64,000 bases of DNA from Sipunculus nudus (Eukaryota > Annelida > Sipuncula > Golfingiida > Sipunculidae). This document shows positions 45,888 to 58,620 of this stretch, in pieces. The stretch's first letter is position 1. Every line of letters begins with the position of its first letter. The notes beneath the pieces were generated by a model, which saw only the letters and a list, made by a program, of their open reading frames with translations, had not been told where the DNA came from and did not search any database. The translations under genes and the position numbers were made by a program. The stretch is taken from NCBI GenBank assembly GCA_026874595.1, contig CM049313.1, positions 73,958,659-74,022,658 of the forward strand, written 5' to 3'.

Positions 45888-46170
45888 GTTTTTAGCTCAG
45901 CTGACTGTAAGTCATCAGAGCTATAGCGATCACCCTTTGTCCACCGTCCGGCCGTTTACGGGGCACAAATCGTATCTGTTACACCTTGAATCTTCAAATG
46001 CAACACCTAAAAAACAAGGTAAAATCGTATCCATTTTCCTCGAAACCTTCTTTTGTAAATCCAGAGAGATCCTTGACAAGTCTTCTTTGAATTCTGAAAT
46101 TAGGTCACGTAATTCGTATAATAGTAAATACATGTAAAATTCAGCTGAACGTCATGGCCCATGAGCCATG
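45888..46170 (+). repeat. Mollusc-style dispersed repeat, short copy
   Basis: Begins TTTTTAGCTCAGCTGACTG, has GAGCTATAGCGATCACCCTT then CCGTCCGGCCG, the GGGCACAAATCGTATCTGTT and CTTGAATCTTCAAATG blocks, and closes with GTCATGGCCCATGAGCC. The same blocks in the same order occur at 55706-56802. The 119-codon plus-strand frame (45778-46137) runs through it and is not a gene. Confidence 0.7.
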
Positions 46171-47217
46171 ATTTTATGATTTTATTTACCGAACCATGTT
46201 TTTCACCCGGAAGAATGTAATTATATAAATGAGGGCTGTTGTTATTATGTCACGAAAGTGATAAGCCATTCTTTATAGTTCTGTATCTGATGGGACGTAT
46301 ACATGGTTGTATGCAGTAAATGACAATAATGTATTGTGGTACAAATGAGTTTCCATAATTTAATGTTAGAGAACGCAAACAATTACAACTGCTATAATAA
46401 TCAATAATTACATTATTATATACCTGTAACATGACAAATTGCTCTGTTTCTTCATTATGATTCTATTATCCTGATCGGAAATTCCTTTGTCTCACAAAAG
46501 CATTTATCTTGTTTCTTCTTCCTCGTCCTAATCTTGCCTGATCATTCGCTCCTCAATCAGTTCCTCTTCTCAAGTTTAAACCAGTTCAATTGGTTTATCC
46601 ATCTTTAATTTCTTTAATCTTTTAGGAGTGCTCATTATAATTGCTCATTTTTACCAGCGATCATCATTTGCTTTGGGTTAATCTAATATCAATTACCACT
46701 TTTGGCGTGCAGTGTTATGCCTATGGTAAATTTCTTATTGTAGGCTTACGAATTGAACGAAAACAAAACTACATGGAATGGAATCAAAATATAATATCTC
46801 ACGTATTCGCTGTAGCAGACTGATGCTTCATTTAGTTTAATTTTACCAGAACGTTTTGTATTTGCCTTACATTGCCTGTTACAGTCAATGGATGTGTAAT
46901 TTTCATTTATATAATAATGAACTTTTATGGCAACTATTTCTTCCTCTCTGACTGAGTAGGCGGATTGAGTGCACAGTAAACTAACTGACCAAATATAATT
47001 ACACTGGACTACAGGTAAATGAATAAGGACTGAGGCCAAGCACCAAGTATGAATTACTGCTGGTTTTAAACAGCGCGGACATTCAGACAGCACAATAGAA
47101 GACTCTATTTACGGACCCATGAAAGAGCTGTGTCAGGAATTGTCAACCAACATATTATGAATTATAGCAGCCCGGACAGAGCGACAGGAACACAGCTTGT
47201 TGTAACCAAGAGCTACA
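46171..47217. other. No gene recognised
   Basis: AT-rich. The 115-codon minus-strand frame at 46746-47093 has no recognisable domain or splice context. Confidence 0.45.
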
Positions 47218-47292
47218 TATAAAACCATACTGTTACTCGTATACTCATGTCATCTTGTAAAAGCCTCACTCCAAGGGTGGCCAAGATCTTCG
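47218..47292 (+). promoter_or_regulatory. Candidate TATA promoter with short first exon
   Basis: TATAAAA at 47218-47224 is followed about 25-30 bases on by a TACTCATGTCATC region and then by TTCG|GTGAGT with the donor at 47293-47294. An ATG at 47247 would give 15 codons plus one base before the donor, but it would sit at the cap site, so an untranslated exon is more likely. Suggestive only. Confidence 0.2.
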
Positions 47293-47348
47293 GTGAGTTG
47301 ATTAATGTATAGTCCACATGGCTTTAATACAAAGTGTGCATGAATGTT

Positions 47349-47395
<47 letters not shown>

Positions 47396-47410
47396 GAAAG
47401 AGAGAGAAAG
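47349..47410. repeat. (TG)n-(AG)n microsatellite
   Basis: About 8 TG units run into about 20 imperfect AG units. Confidence 0.95.
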
Positions 47411-47493
47411 GTTTTGCGAGGGGGTGTATACTTTTTTTATAAAGAATTAAAGATATATATGATTATGAAGGTGAATGTATTCACTTGTTTCTG

Positions 47494-47550
47494 GGAGAGA
47501 GAGAGATAGACAGACAGACAGAGACAGACAGAGAGACAGGCAGGCAGGCA
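47494..47550. repeat. (GACA)n / (GGCA)n microsatellite
   Basis: Imperfect AGACAGACAG units change to GGCAGGCAGGCA; the frame through it on the minus strand (LPACLSVCL runs) is an artefact. Confidence 0.9.
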
Positions 47551-47709
47551 AACAGAAAGCCACACATAGAAAAATGTTGAAAAATAAACCGAGAGAATGA
47601 GAATAAATAGCATGTACACGTTTACACGTGATGTATGTACGCGAGTTTACCCGAGGTTGGGATAGAGCATCTTCATATACAGAATAACCCATCAAAGTTG
47701 GGGTCAATA

Positions 47710-48080
47710 ATATTGATGACCTCAAACTGGTTTATATTTGCATTGGTAATGCCTTGTGAGAGGAGTTTAAGGATTTATAGAGGATACAAGCTTTATCCTA
47801 ATTGAATCCGCTTATGTACACAGTTAATCCTTCTTATAATTACCACTCCATGATAAGATGATTTCTTTAATAATGTTTGAACTACGAGGCCAAGGCGACA
47901 CATTACTAATCGCCATTTTAATTCTAATGGAGAGTTCGAGGTTGAACATGTGTGGTGCAATCTGCCACGGTGCTTTATTTACATTAAATGTCTGCGCTGT
48001 AAACCACGTGGTCAGTGAAAAAGAAATATATGAGATCGAGAAAAGTTGGCCTATAAGGTTTATCAGTACGTTTTAATAAC
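47710..48080. promoter_or_regulatory. Enhancer-like block
   Basis: Mixed composition, no simple repeats, with CCTAATTGAATCC, CAGTTAATCC, TATAATTACC and CGCCATTTTAATTC cores and a palindromic CACGTG (about 48005). A 72-codon plus-strand frame at 47858-48076 spans part of it without a recognisable domain. Confidence 0.3.
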
Positions 48081-48639
48081 ACAGGAATAACAATGGAAGT
48101 GGCATTTTATAAACATACACGTGCTGTTAAATGTTTTATAAGACTACCATCTGTTAAAGAGATAAGCAACCAAAATCTGACAGGATTAATTCTTTCAATC
48201 ACATTGTGCAAAGGAAATTTTTTTTAAATATGTCTGTATTTACTTTTTCGATATGCATTGTTCGTAATTAGCTGATGGGTTTTAACGCACTTACTTATAA
48301 CTTTTGATTGACATTGTTTACTGAGAAAGCCATAAGGAATAACCTCTGAGTGTTATCTTACTAACATATTTCTTGAAAAAAATTAAAACAACATAATGAT
48401 GATCATAATAAGTGATAGAAACGAGACAGTGAGTTGCATTATATAGAACAGAAATCAAGAAAATATTTCATACATATACATATGTTTCAAGTTTTACACA
48501 TTATACTTATGGTATAATTATATGATATCAATATGGTTCCAATTAAGCTTATCTTATACATACATATATGCATAAATATATCAAAGTCGGTATTGTTAAC
48601 AAATATCGCATGTTCAACATTGAGCTGTCAAACTAACAT
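48081..48639. other. No gene seen
   Basis: AT-rich non-coding. Confidence 0.55.
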
Positions 48640-48900
48640 CGGACAGACAAAGTGACAGGGTATTTAAGCCTTGTTCAGACGTTTCTTTAATCAACAGAAT
48701 CCCTGTCGCCTGTACATCGCGCCATAATGACCACCCGATAAGATCCATATAACACCAAGCTCAGTTCCCTTAAAAGACGGTTTTGTAAACCTGATGCTCA
48801 TAACCAGATGGACGGCTCCCTCAGGGCATATTCAGCCCAAGGATCATATCAACCCATGACCTTAAATCATGACAAAAGACCCCCAAGGCATATAATAAAA
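48640..48900. promoter_or_regulatory. Weak enhancer-like patch
   Basis: GC-richer than its surroundings, with CCCGATAAGATCC (GATA-like) and TTCTTTAATCAACAG cores. No open frame. Low-confidence inference. Confidence 0.2.
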
Positions 48901-50578
48901 CCACATTTGTAAGAAAGGTTAAATTATGAAGCCTAACTTCTAGACATGCTTGATTCTTTTGATATTCTGAAGCTGCCGTATAAAGCAAGAGTACTGTTGT
49001 TTGATTGGAGAATTTTGGGGTTCTAATTTATCTTAAATTTTTCTTTATTTAGGACTGTAAAGGTATATAACCTCTGATAAATGCACCATTTTCTTCAATG
49101 TTTAGACTTTTTAATGCCCCGCCATCTGTATAATACATATTGTTGTGGACAAGTGGTCATTGATAAAGCTATTTTTTATTTCCTACGTTTCCTGAGTAAA
49201 AAGTGTCCAGTTTGATTACTGAGACGTGTCCCGTGCGGTGTTCAACTTCAGTGGATCATTTTCAGCTATACTGAAGTGTTTTACACTTGAAATGTACAAA
49301 ATGATCAATATTGATTGCTTTACTTGCGTTGTCTTCTTTGCTATTTGTGTATTTATTGTCTGTGCCTTAATGTCTATCAAGTTACAAACTGAGCTGAATT
49401 TGTATATCTGATTGATGTTTCATTTTCCATGTATAGTAAATCATTGTTTTCTTTTTCTTTTGTGAAGTTTTTGTTTGTTAAAATGATTTCATCTTGTCAT
49501 TTTCTATTGGGGTGTTGCAAGTACATGACTATATATGTATATTCAATGGTAGCGAGTTTCCAAAATATCGATGTTCGTCCAGTGGGGTATGACAAAGGAC
49601 AATAGTGTTTCTACAACTTTCTCTTTCAATATCGTGTACTGTTCTGTAAAATTTAATTGATAATTACCACGTTACATTGTCAAAGTAGCTTTTTTCCAGA
49701 ATTCTTTAAGGTCAGCCTGACAGACAACCCATTTACTATACGATCCAACTGAAGTATTTTATTTCACGAACACTTCATGAAGACTTGTTTATTTTAGGTA
49801 CATTACTAACGCGTAATACGACAAGACACATTCTCATAAAGCTAGAGCAATGTTTTAGGTATGTACTTCGTTCATACACAAACTTTGTCACATCGATAAA
49901 AAATATTTCTGCCTATTTAGGTTACAATGTTCTTAAGAAAGAATCAATGACATTTTCAAGAACATTAAAACGTTAAAGGAAAATGTTTTTTAAACATATT
50001 ACACATGACCATTATTTACTTGGACAAGCAGCGAGCCCATACCGTCACTGTAAAATGTTGCTGCAGATTAATTGTCCTCACCAAGCAGGTATAGCTGTTA
50101 CATGGTGTACCAAGATGTCCCGCGGTCCTCAGTGAGTCCTTGCAAGTAGTTGCTTTGCTCATAATCAAGAGCAAAGCAAATAGTGAAACATTAGATTGAG
50201 TGGGTGGTGTCAGAGTCTTAATGCATTACCCTCAGGGTATCACTTCAACTATCAGACCGGGCCATTTAAAATCATGACAGCAGAACTTCATAGGACTACT
50301 CCTGTCTTGTGGTATTTTCTAATTTAGAACTTTTCCGCCTCAAAGGAACACCGTGTCATAGATATGGAAAACTTCACGACAGTTTTTCCCCAGCATTGTG
50401 ACCCACTTATTGATTATATCTCCAGGTTTTTGATTTATATTATCACACGTTCTTTGCTTACAGGTGTGGGGGAAGGACATCGTATCGCTGCTCAAGAGGT
50501 CCCCTGTTTCTTCAAACGCAGTCACATTGATAACACTCGGTCAGGCTGGACGCCTCACAAACACTTCGATACCAACTC
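48901..50578. other. No gene seen
   Basis: Non-coding; about 50040-50280 is GC-richer without recognisable content. Confidence 0.5.
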
Positions 50579-50712
50579 AACCTAAAGAAAGTTTCGATGG
50601 CGCAACCGACGTAGGCATGAGGCGGTGGTTCTAATGGGCACGTTCTGGTGTGCTCTTGTACACGGGCTGGTTCATCCAGGGATATATCCGTATATAACGG
50701 CACGCGTATGTT

Positions 50713-50953
50713 TATAAAATGCCACCTCCATTGTGATTCCTGTGTTACGCCAGCCATTGATTGAAGGCTTAGGAGTTGAATCAGCGCTGTCAGATCGTTT
50801 GGATATTGTGCGGCCTAGGTTTCTTAACTGGCAAGGATTCTAAAGGAGTCGTTTTGCTGTTACCCTGGTTACACCTTGGTTACTATCGCTACCCAAAGAG
50901 ACATTGAAGGGTTTTGCTAGGCGTCGCTGTTGGTCATACTGCAGATCGGGAAG
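50713..50953 (+). promoter_or_regulatory. Candidate promoter and 5' untranslated region of the signal-peptide gene
   Basis: TATAAAAT at 50713-50720 would place transcription start near 50745, leaving a 5' leader of roughly 200 bases before the ATG at 50954. The region from about 50580 to 50953 is GC-richer than the flanks, as expected for a promoter and first exon. There are short upstream open frames. The call depends on the exon at 50954 being real. Confidence 0.3.
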
Positions 50954-51011
50954 ATGGATTTAACAAGAACCCTGGCTTACATACTTCTCCCAATCTTATG
51001 TTTAGTAAAAG
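50954..51011 (+). CDS. First coding exon of a secreted or membrane protein (signal peptide), partial
   Basis: An ATG in good context (GGGAAGATGG) opens MDLTRTLAYILLPILCLVK, 19 codons plus one base. This has the three parts of a signal peptide: a short basic n-region with Arg at position 5, a hydrophobic core (LAYILLPILCLV) and a polar end. The frame runs straight into a consensus donor, AAAG|GTGAGT, with GT at 51012-51013. The intron phase is 1, the phase usual for signal-peptide exons joined to extracellular modules. A TATA-like box lies about 240 bases upstream. The remainder must lie downstream on the plus strand; I could not identify the next exon in the remaining 13 kb. The protein family is unknown. 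Confidence 0.55.
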
Positions 51012-51013
51012 GT

Positions 51014-51838
51014 GAGTACTTCTCTTATTATCTTTTATAAGCGCGGAGCCTTTCGCCATCTATGAGAATTAATTATTGAATTTTTAGGACAACAATATAT
51101 TATTTTCATCATCGAAAAATGTCACAAGCGCTGCATAAATACCAAGAAGTATATTCAAATAAAAATGTATTTATTTTATATCACCAAATTAATAACTGTC
51201 AATACATAATTATTTATTAAGATATATATATATATAAATATAAATTATAAATATATATATATATATAAATCGTACACATTGTCATTGGATTCGAGTATAA
51301 ATCGGTATAAATCGTACCGTATTTTTGGAGGAGGGAGAACATAGAACAACTTGTAAGGTGAAGAGAAGTGTAGGTTTGTTTTGACAGTTTAACTAACCCG
51401 CGCATAAAACACATTTATGATGCTGCCTTTGTTGCTCCTCTTATTCATAGAAAGTTATGAGAGAAATGGAATGCAGAGATATGTGTCTTAAAAGAAATAT
51501 GTAGATAAAGCCAAATGAAGTCGCTAACGGTGTTTGATACGGGGCCAAAAGATCCGAGTTCTAGCTAGACTGGAGCTGCAAACCTTATAAAAGGCTATGG
51601 CAAAATATATAAATAGAGCCCCAAACGTACCATTGCTAATGAATCGCTAGAGCTGCTAAAAAAACGAAGCTGGCCATTTAATACATGCGTAGCTCAAAAG
51701 GACAGTACAATATATATAGTTATATAACACGAATACGGCAGATAACCCGAACTTAAAAAGCACTATGTTTAAAACACATACATTCGCTATTGAAATATAA
51801 AGACAAAGAGTCTTGAGAAATTTTGATCTTATTTATAC

Positions 51839-51841
<3 letters not shown>
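51014..51841 (+). other. Presumed first intron; no other feature
   Basis: AT-rich sequence following the donor at 51012, with an irregular TA/AAAT-rich patch at 51221-51268. No second exon with a phase-1 acceptor was recognised. Confidence 0.35.

Positions 51842-51893
<52 letters not shown>
51842..51893. repeat. (TA)n microsatellite
   Basis: About 26 TA units. Confidence 0.97.
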
Positions 51894-51895
<2 letters not shown>

Positions 51896-52417
51896 TCTGA
51901 GACCCTTTTGCTGTTCTATTCTGACCATACATTATATGTGCTATTCAGAAGACAGCTTATGCCCCTATACTATCATGTGAAGCCTGGTTTTCATTCATTT
52001 TCATAAAGTATACACCTTTACACAATATCGAGTCATTAAGTCTTAAGTAAAGGTTTATTTTGATATAACTTGCGTATAAAATCAGAAAAGAGACGTATAA
52101 ACAAAGAAAAAGAACAAAATTCATAGGGGGGTTTTGAATCTTCAGCAAGTCCTTAGTACGGATAATTACAATGCATAATTGCCAACGTCCATGGTAGCTG
52201 GTCTATGCCTACTATATTTATAAAATATGAAAGTCGTAAATAAAGCTAAATGAACAGTAATTATATAGAAACGGCCGCATAACAACTAACAAAATATAGT
52301 TTTATAACGTATAAGGACATTAATCGACATATAAACAACTCACAAGTGCAGGGTATAGAATTTACAGTAAAAGTGCGACATAAAATTCGAGAAACTGTTG
52401 ACTTCGTTTAATGATAA

Positions 52418-52420
<3 letters not shown>
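51894..52420. other. No gene seen
   Basis: Non-coding AT-rich sequence. Confidence 0.5.

Positions 52421-52463
<43 letters not shown>
52421..52463. repeat. (TA)n microsatellite
   Basis: About 21 TA units. Confidence 0.97.
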
Positions 52464-52465
<2 letters not shown>

Positions 52466-54688
52466 CCGTTGTATAGGTTGTGAAGAAACGCCCTGAATAA
52501 TCAAAATAAGGAGTGTTCGATCCTGGCTTCTGTTAAAAGATATTTTTTGTGACTTAGTGCCCTAATCAGACCTGATGCCCTGCCAGAAATATGATAATAA
52601 GTAAATCATTATTTTTCCAAAAACACGGATGCATAATGATACATCATCAGTTCAGATTTTTTGAGTCAGCTGTGCAAACTGACTCACTTGGTCCTGGATT
52701 TCAGGACGCTTTTACCCTTCTTTCCCTACATGCATATGCTTAAACATTCCTTGTACCGATTTTTTTTTGTAAACCTGATCATAGGACCAAATGTAATGTA
52801 TGGCCTTATAAAAAAACTATCTGAAATTCAAACCATGAAAGTCAGCTTGCATTGCATATATGTTCCGTGAGCCATTTAACTATGTTTCCTAAAACCAGAA
52901 CTCCACCGATATTTACGATGGAAGGTATTTTTACATCAATTTTGTATTATTTTACATTTATTATTAAGTTATATTTAATTGATAATTATAATTTCGGTAT
53001 TGCAGATGAAAGAAATACATATTGTTTACATTTTTATACAGTGAACTTTCATGTCATGAAAATAAATAAGAAATAATATTATGATACACAAAATCTATAG
53101 TAAATATGTTAAAAAAACAACTTTTGTTCAAATGTATTATCATAAATTAAGCAAAGGTTTTCTCTCTTTGATGAATTTCTTTAATATAGTTTAAATGAAG
53201 ATCCTTATTACGAAATTAAAATACAAATGTACTTTGTCTTCAGTCGTTGACTGAAAATTAACTGCAGAGTCGTGTCAGGAAGCCTAGCTAGCTTAAAATA
53301 CCAAGAAATAATAATACGTCGCACAAGAAAATTCGGTAAATCACTATACTATTTCCAAATTAATTATATTGTTATAATCTAATCTTCAAAATATTATGCA
53401 AACTGGTAATAGTCATTATAAAAAAGGTCGATATTTGTTGATTGATAATGGGATGCTTGTGATCTTTGTTCCCCCGGTTTTCACTTAGTGTCACTTAATG
53501 TAACTGGCGAAATCATAAAAAGGGCAACGTAAGTGGAATGCAATGTCCGACTGTCCGACCGATCCGTCCAATCGAGGTAAGCTGTTGTCTTCCAAAAGGG
53601 ATCTGCTAATCCTGGAACTAGCTGATAACCAAAAAGAAGGTTCATGGTTATTAATAGGGGTCGATGGTGGGATTTACTGAATAGGAAAGCGTTAAATGAA
53701 ACGTTATTTTATCGTTAACATGAAGAGTCTTCTTATTGATTATGAAGGAACTTATGCATGGGTTTCTCCATTTGTTGAATTTTTATTAATATGATCTGTA
53801 TGTTGGCTTATTAAGTCAGTAATAACACGGTTTGGGAATTTCCTTAACGTACTATGTATGCATATTATTATTTTACTGTAATTATAGCATGAATGTCTGT
53901 AATTATTCATTCATTTATTTATATTGGTGGAGTTCATCCAGTGGTCTGAATAAACCGTGTGTTATCCACGTAAAGAAATAAAGGTTATAAAGAAATGTGG
54001 CCATAATGTGACGAGTGAGTCATCTTATGCCCTTAGTGGATATGTCAGCATGTTGTTGGCTTGAGCTTACCAGTTTCCTGAAAACAAAACTAGGGAAAAA
54101 TCACTATTCTCCCATATCTCTCTCACAAACACACATTCACACAAACGTTCCGCTGATATACATTATCAAGGTTTCGGATTTTAGTCCGATACATTGACCT
54201 TAGTCTAATATTATGCTTCACTTCCTTGTCTTTCGAATATGCTCATTCCCGTTGCCTGAAGGTGATTCTTTCATCATTAAAAAATCTACCCATGACCGGT
54301 ACAATTGCATCCTTGCCCAACATTATGGCCAGGGTTATAGCGGTACGCAAGTCAACATTAGCCCACACAAGACAATCTATACGGGAGGTGATATTGTTAA
54401 TTTTACCATGTAATTGCACTGTGTAGAAAAAATCACACAAATGAAACGATTTAACGATCCCGTTAAGCTTTGCATTACCTAACGATTGATCGCGCTTCTA
54501 GAGCTTGAGCGCTTTTTAAAAAATAATAAAATTTAAACAGTAAACGGGGACTATAAAAAAGACTTACTGGCGCTTGTATAATCACTTTATAAGAGGCATG
54601 AAACGATTACTATACTCGGGGCTTCTCTTGTAAAATTGAATTTTTAGTCAAGCTGCAGTATCTCCTAAATTAACTTGTTTTCCATTTA
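52464..54688. other. No gene recognised
   Basis: AT-rich. Near 52899-52926 an acceptor-like TTTCCTAAAACCAG and a donor-like GGAAG|GTATT enclose 26 bases, too short to trust. At 54213-54440 three frames on two strands are open at once over a balanced-composition patch, which is more like a regulatory element than an exon. Confidence 0.4.
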
Positions 54689-54709
54689 CTTGCACTATAA
54701 TAGTGCAAG
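54689..54709. repeat. Perfect 9-base hairpin with 3-base loop
   Basis: CTTGCACTA (54689-54697), TAA, TAGTGCAAG (54701-54709). A compact exact palindrome in AT-rich DNA. Confidence 0.85.
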
Positions 54710-55705
54710 CTTTCACCTGCGTCGGGCTATAAAAGCCGAAGTATTCGTAAAGGTAACGTCTAAATATATATATAGTCTCAAACTCTGTGCTTAGACTAAT
54801 TAGAAACACTAAATAACCAAAGCGTAAAGTCCATAGGTTGTCTGTCTATCCTGGGCTTCGGGACTTGTTTGATCAAGAAGTAGAGTTTAATGCCTTGCAC
54901 CTGTCCTGAGAGGCAATATGGAGGCCAAAGCGAGTTGTTTGCATTTGGAATAGCTATCTGAAAAAGGGTGCATATCTAACTTAACTGAGAGCTATGTTAT
55001 CTAATCATTCTTTTTACTTTCTCTAATAGTGAACGTTTAACATAGTAAAGTCGTGAAGTGCACAACAACGAAGCATAACGGAAAATGAAATTCCTCTCAT
55101 TTGACCTAAAAATAAAAACGTAATGCCACATTATGGTATTCGCAGCTGCATGCATGCATGATAAAAAGACCATTAACATAGCGTGGGGCAGCACCATCTA
55201 GAACCTGCATGCGAATAACATTATGTACAAGAGCTCTGTTTACTGGCGCACGGGAAGCCATTGTAGGTCTCGTAACGCTGCTATTTAGCGCTACTCGGTT
55301 TAGTACTAGGAAAGCCTTGACGACCCATTGTACAAAAAAAAGTAGTCAATGTGAGCAATACCCCCGCATTTAGAGTAGTCTTTTCAGCTTGTCGAACGTC
55401 ACATGTATATGACAGAATAACAGGGACAATGAAATTTTGGTCCTATGGTATTAATATTGTGTTCTAGCTTAACTGGGACTGGTGTATCTCAGAGAATTCT
55501 TAGTCACTGCAATATCTGTACCAAAGAGCGGAAAATAACACATCTTTGAGACAAACTAGTAAAACAGGAAAATAGGAAATAACTCATAGTAGTTAAAATG
55601 CTCATAGTACTAATATCAATTCTCTGACATAGTAAAATCAAATCCTCTCATGTATTTATAGACATTATCTATTTATTTAAAGAAGACGCTTAATTTGTAA
55701 CTCCG
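54710..55705. other. No gene seen
   Basis: Non-coding; contains a GCATGCATGCATG word near 55148. Confidence 0.5.
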
Positions 55706-56802
55706 CTTACTGACAGTCATTCGAGCTATAGCGATCACTCTTTGTCTGTCATCCGTCTGTCTGTCTGTCTGTCCAGCTGCCCGTCTGTCTGTCCGTTTGT
55801 CTGTTAACAGGGCACAAACCGTAAATGTTGAACCTAGAATCTTCAAACTTGACATCCTTGGAAGTACCTCAAAATCTTCTTTGAAACCTGATATAAGGTC
55901 CCTATTACCCATATCCTCCGAGCTTTGTGGCTCGTAAGTGCCCCCCCCCCCCCCGAATAATTAAAATTTTAAAAACTAATGCATTGAGACCTTCAAAAAA
56001 GCAATCGTCCGTTAACTGGGCTCAAATCTTAACCATTGGACATAATCTTTTCACTTGAAACCCAGGGAGGTTCATTAAAAACTCCTTGGAAACCTGGATG
56101 AGGTCGCTGTTACCCATATCCTTCGAGCTATGGGGCTCGTACGTTTCCTAAAAATTATTAAAAATTAGATACAAAAGCTCCATTATCTGAATAACTAATG
56201 CATTGATTGCCATTCTTTGCATGCATATTGATCATGGAGCGTTTCCTACAGACTGGTGGCGCCACCTTTTTACCCATTTTTATTCTCTCTATTTTTGAGA
56301 CCATCAAATGAAGCAGTCTAGTTGTTAATACGGCATGAATAGGGCACAAACTGAAACTGTTAGACCTAGTATCTTCTAACTGTATAGTTGAGTCTTAGGC
56401 AATCATCCTTGGAAACCTAAAATTAGGTCGTAGTGACTTATATTCTCTAAGAAATGTGAAAGAAAATGATTTGAGCACCCGATGAAAAAGATTTGTATGA
56501 TTGGTTACAGTTGGACATAGGAACTTCTAATTTGATTAAGATCAAGGGAAAATGTTTTGGAAACCTGATGCAATGTTACTGTTACCAATATTCTGTAAAC
56601 TGTGTGAAGGAACATGATTTTAACACTCCATTAATCACATGCGCACAAATGGTAGCAGCTCGACGGATGTAGAATAAGGTCACTTTAACCTATAACTTAG
56701 GTCTTTTGGCAACTTGCATGATTTTGAGCACTCTGGGAGTCATGATACCCATTGTTCAAGATTCCCTGAATTCGGCTGAGCGTCATGGCCCATGGGCCAC
56801 TT
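55706..56802 (+). repeat. Mollusc-style dispersed repeat, long copy with internal repeats
   Basis: Opens with CGAGCTATAGCGATCACTCT and TGTC/CCGT-rich text (55740-55805), then at least four diverged copies, spaced roughly 150-200 bases apart, of a block with an ATCTTC.AA.TT word, TTGGAAACCTGAT-type text and GGTC..T.TTACCCATATYC-type text. It closes with CTGAGCGTCATGGCCCATGGGCC (56773-56797). A C-run of 14 lies at 55941-55954. A 79-codon minus-strand frame at 55673-55912 crosses the TGTC text and is an artefact. Confidence 0.7.
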
Positions 56803-58620
56803 TTAATGAAAGGTGTAGCGTCTTTCAGAAATAAAAATAAAGATTTCTTTAAGTTAGCACCATGGCCTGAGCGACTCAGTCTTTAAATGAGAATAATAAT
56901 AAATTTCAGTGTTGGAAGATCTGTTAATTCAAGCCTTCAGTTGACATTTCGGGATTTGGTGCACTCGTATATGCGGACAGTGAAAACAGTTATTAAAGCG
57001 TAACACAAAAAGAATTGGGCTCATTCATAATATAACGCTTACGTGATCGTCTCCATCATTCGCTACACTTTTGGGATTTATTCCGGGTAACTCAGGTGCC
57101 AAAACTAATGAGCCACACGTTAAGAAATACACAAGACTTATAAGTTTCTGAACCATTAGCGTCAGACCCCGAATCTAGTTTTTTAACATGCCTACTAAGG
57201 CCGTCTAAACGCATGGGCACAATGGACACTTGCTCAAGGGCCTCAAGGGTTTAGCGGGACCCATGCATGTAAATTTATATTGGGTTTTGAAATGGAGAAA
57301 TAAATCCCAGGCTTTACAAAAGACTCCCTAGTCGGAAAATTTGCATATTCGTAAGAACGATAAAAAAAAATTGTCTTATCATAAGATTTGTTTTCATAAA
57401 AGCGCTATCTGTCAACTTTCCTACCAGAGAAGTTGCTACCTAGCAAAAAATACTACCCTCAGTGCTCCTAGAGCCGGTGCTCTTCCAAAAGATCTATTTT
57501 TTTTAAACTAAAACAATCCTAAGAACGATACAATTACGATAACTTGGCTAAAATATAGCATTACATAAAAGAAATATATATAAAGATAGCAAACAGAGCA
57601 CAACGTGTAAGAATTTGGCTTACACCATTCACAAAGATCTAGATTGCAGTGACGGAACTAGATTTATGCAATCGACGAATGATAGCAAGAGAAGCCTCCC
57701 TATATTACCACGATTATTACTTAACACGTACTACTTATACGAATTTCAAATAATGGGGTTACACTTCGACCTAAGAAAAAATGCCAATGACAAAAATCAA
57801 TATTAGGTGCAAATCTGTCCCCTATGACTAATATTTTGCCCCAAGGTCAAATTTTGTAAATTCAGCCATACTGGATATTTAGCTCAAACAGGAACAGATG
57901 TGCGCGATAATGGAGAATCTGCTATGGAATGAACTGCCTGGGGAATAAGGCCAAGGTCAAAAAAATAAATACCAAGAGTAAATCTAGGATTAATTTTGTG
58001 GTCAAGCATCTGCTTTTGATGTTCATCATTATTGGAGATCCAGCACAACAGAAAATGAGAGAAGAAAGAAAAAAAAAAAGAAAATGTTTTAATCGATGTT
58101 TTTTTTTTCACTGGAGGGTACATAAGTTTTTTTTTATTCAAATTTGGATATAGAAATAAACTCATCAAGCCCTCCTCCTTACGGGGGATGGGGTTAATGA
58201 GTGCGAGCATTAACCTCCATCACTTTGTAAGTCATGGTAAGGGCTGTAGCTTTCTACAGACGGACAGTATGTCTGTATTTCCTAAAGTATCACTTGCACT
58301 CAGACCATATGTGTATGACAGTAACAAATCGCGCAGGCGAACGTAACGAATGTTCGTATTTCAGACTTAAACTTAGGAGGAATCAGTCTTGATGCAGCGT
58401 TTGAACTGCCTTTTCTTAATGTAGATGAAAAACGATATTCTGAGGACCATTACATTTTCACCAATCATGATACAATTGTCAAATGTTTAATTGAAACTGA
58501 ATATACAATTATTATTATTTCGGTACTATCCGAACCGATAGCACTTTTTTAACCCAAATTTTAAACTTTCCGTAATAGTTCAAAAAGGTGCAATTAATTA
58601 ACCAACTTCCATTCATTGAG
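56803..58620. other. No gene recognised
   Basis: AT-rich non-coding. Frames on both strands around 57884-58210 are rich in Lys/Phe from A/T runs and have no domain. Confidence 0.5.

Noticed and set aside
45778-46137. 119-codon plus-strand frame
   Set aside because: Most of it lies in a dispersed repeat that recurs at 55706-56802.
52899-52924. 26-base second exon for the signal-peptide gene
   Set aside because: Acceptor-like and donor-like sites exist, but a micro-exon this short has no independent support and the phase-correct translation shows nothing recognisable.
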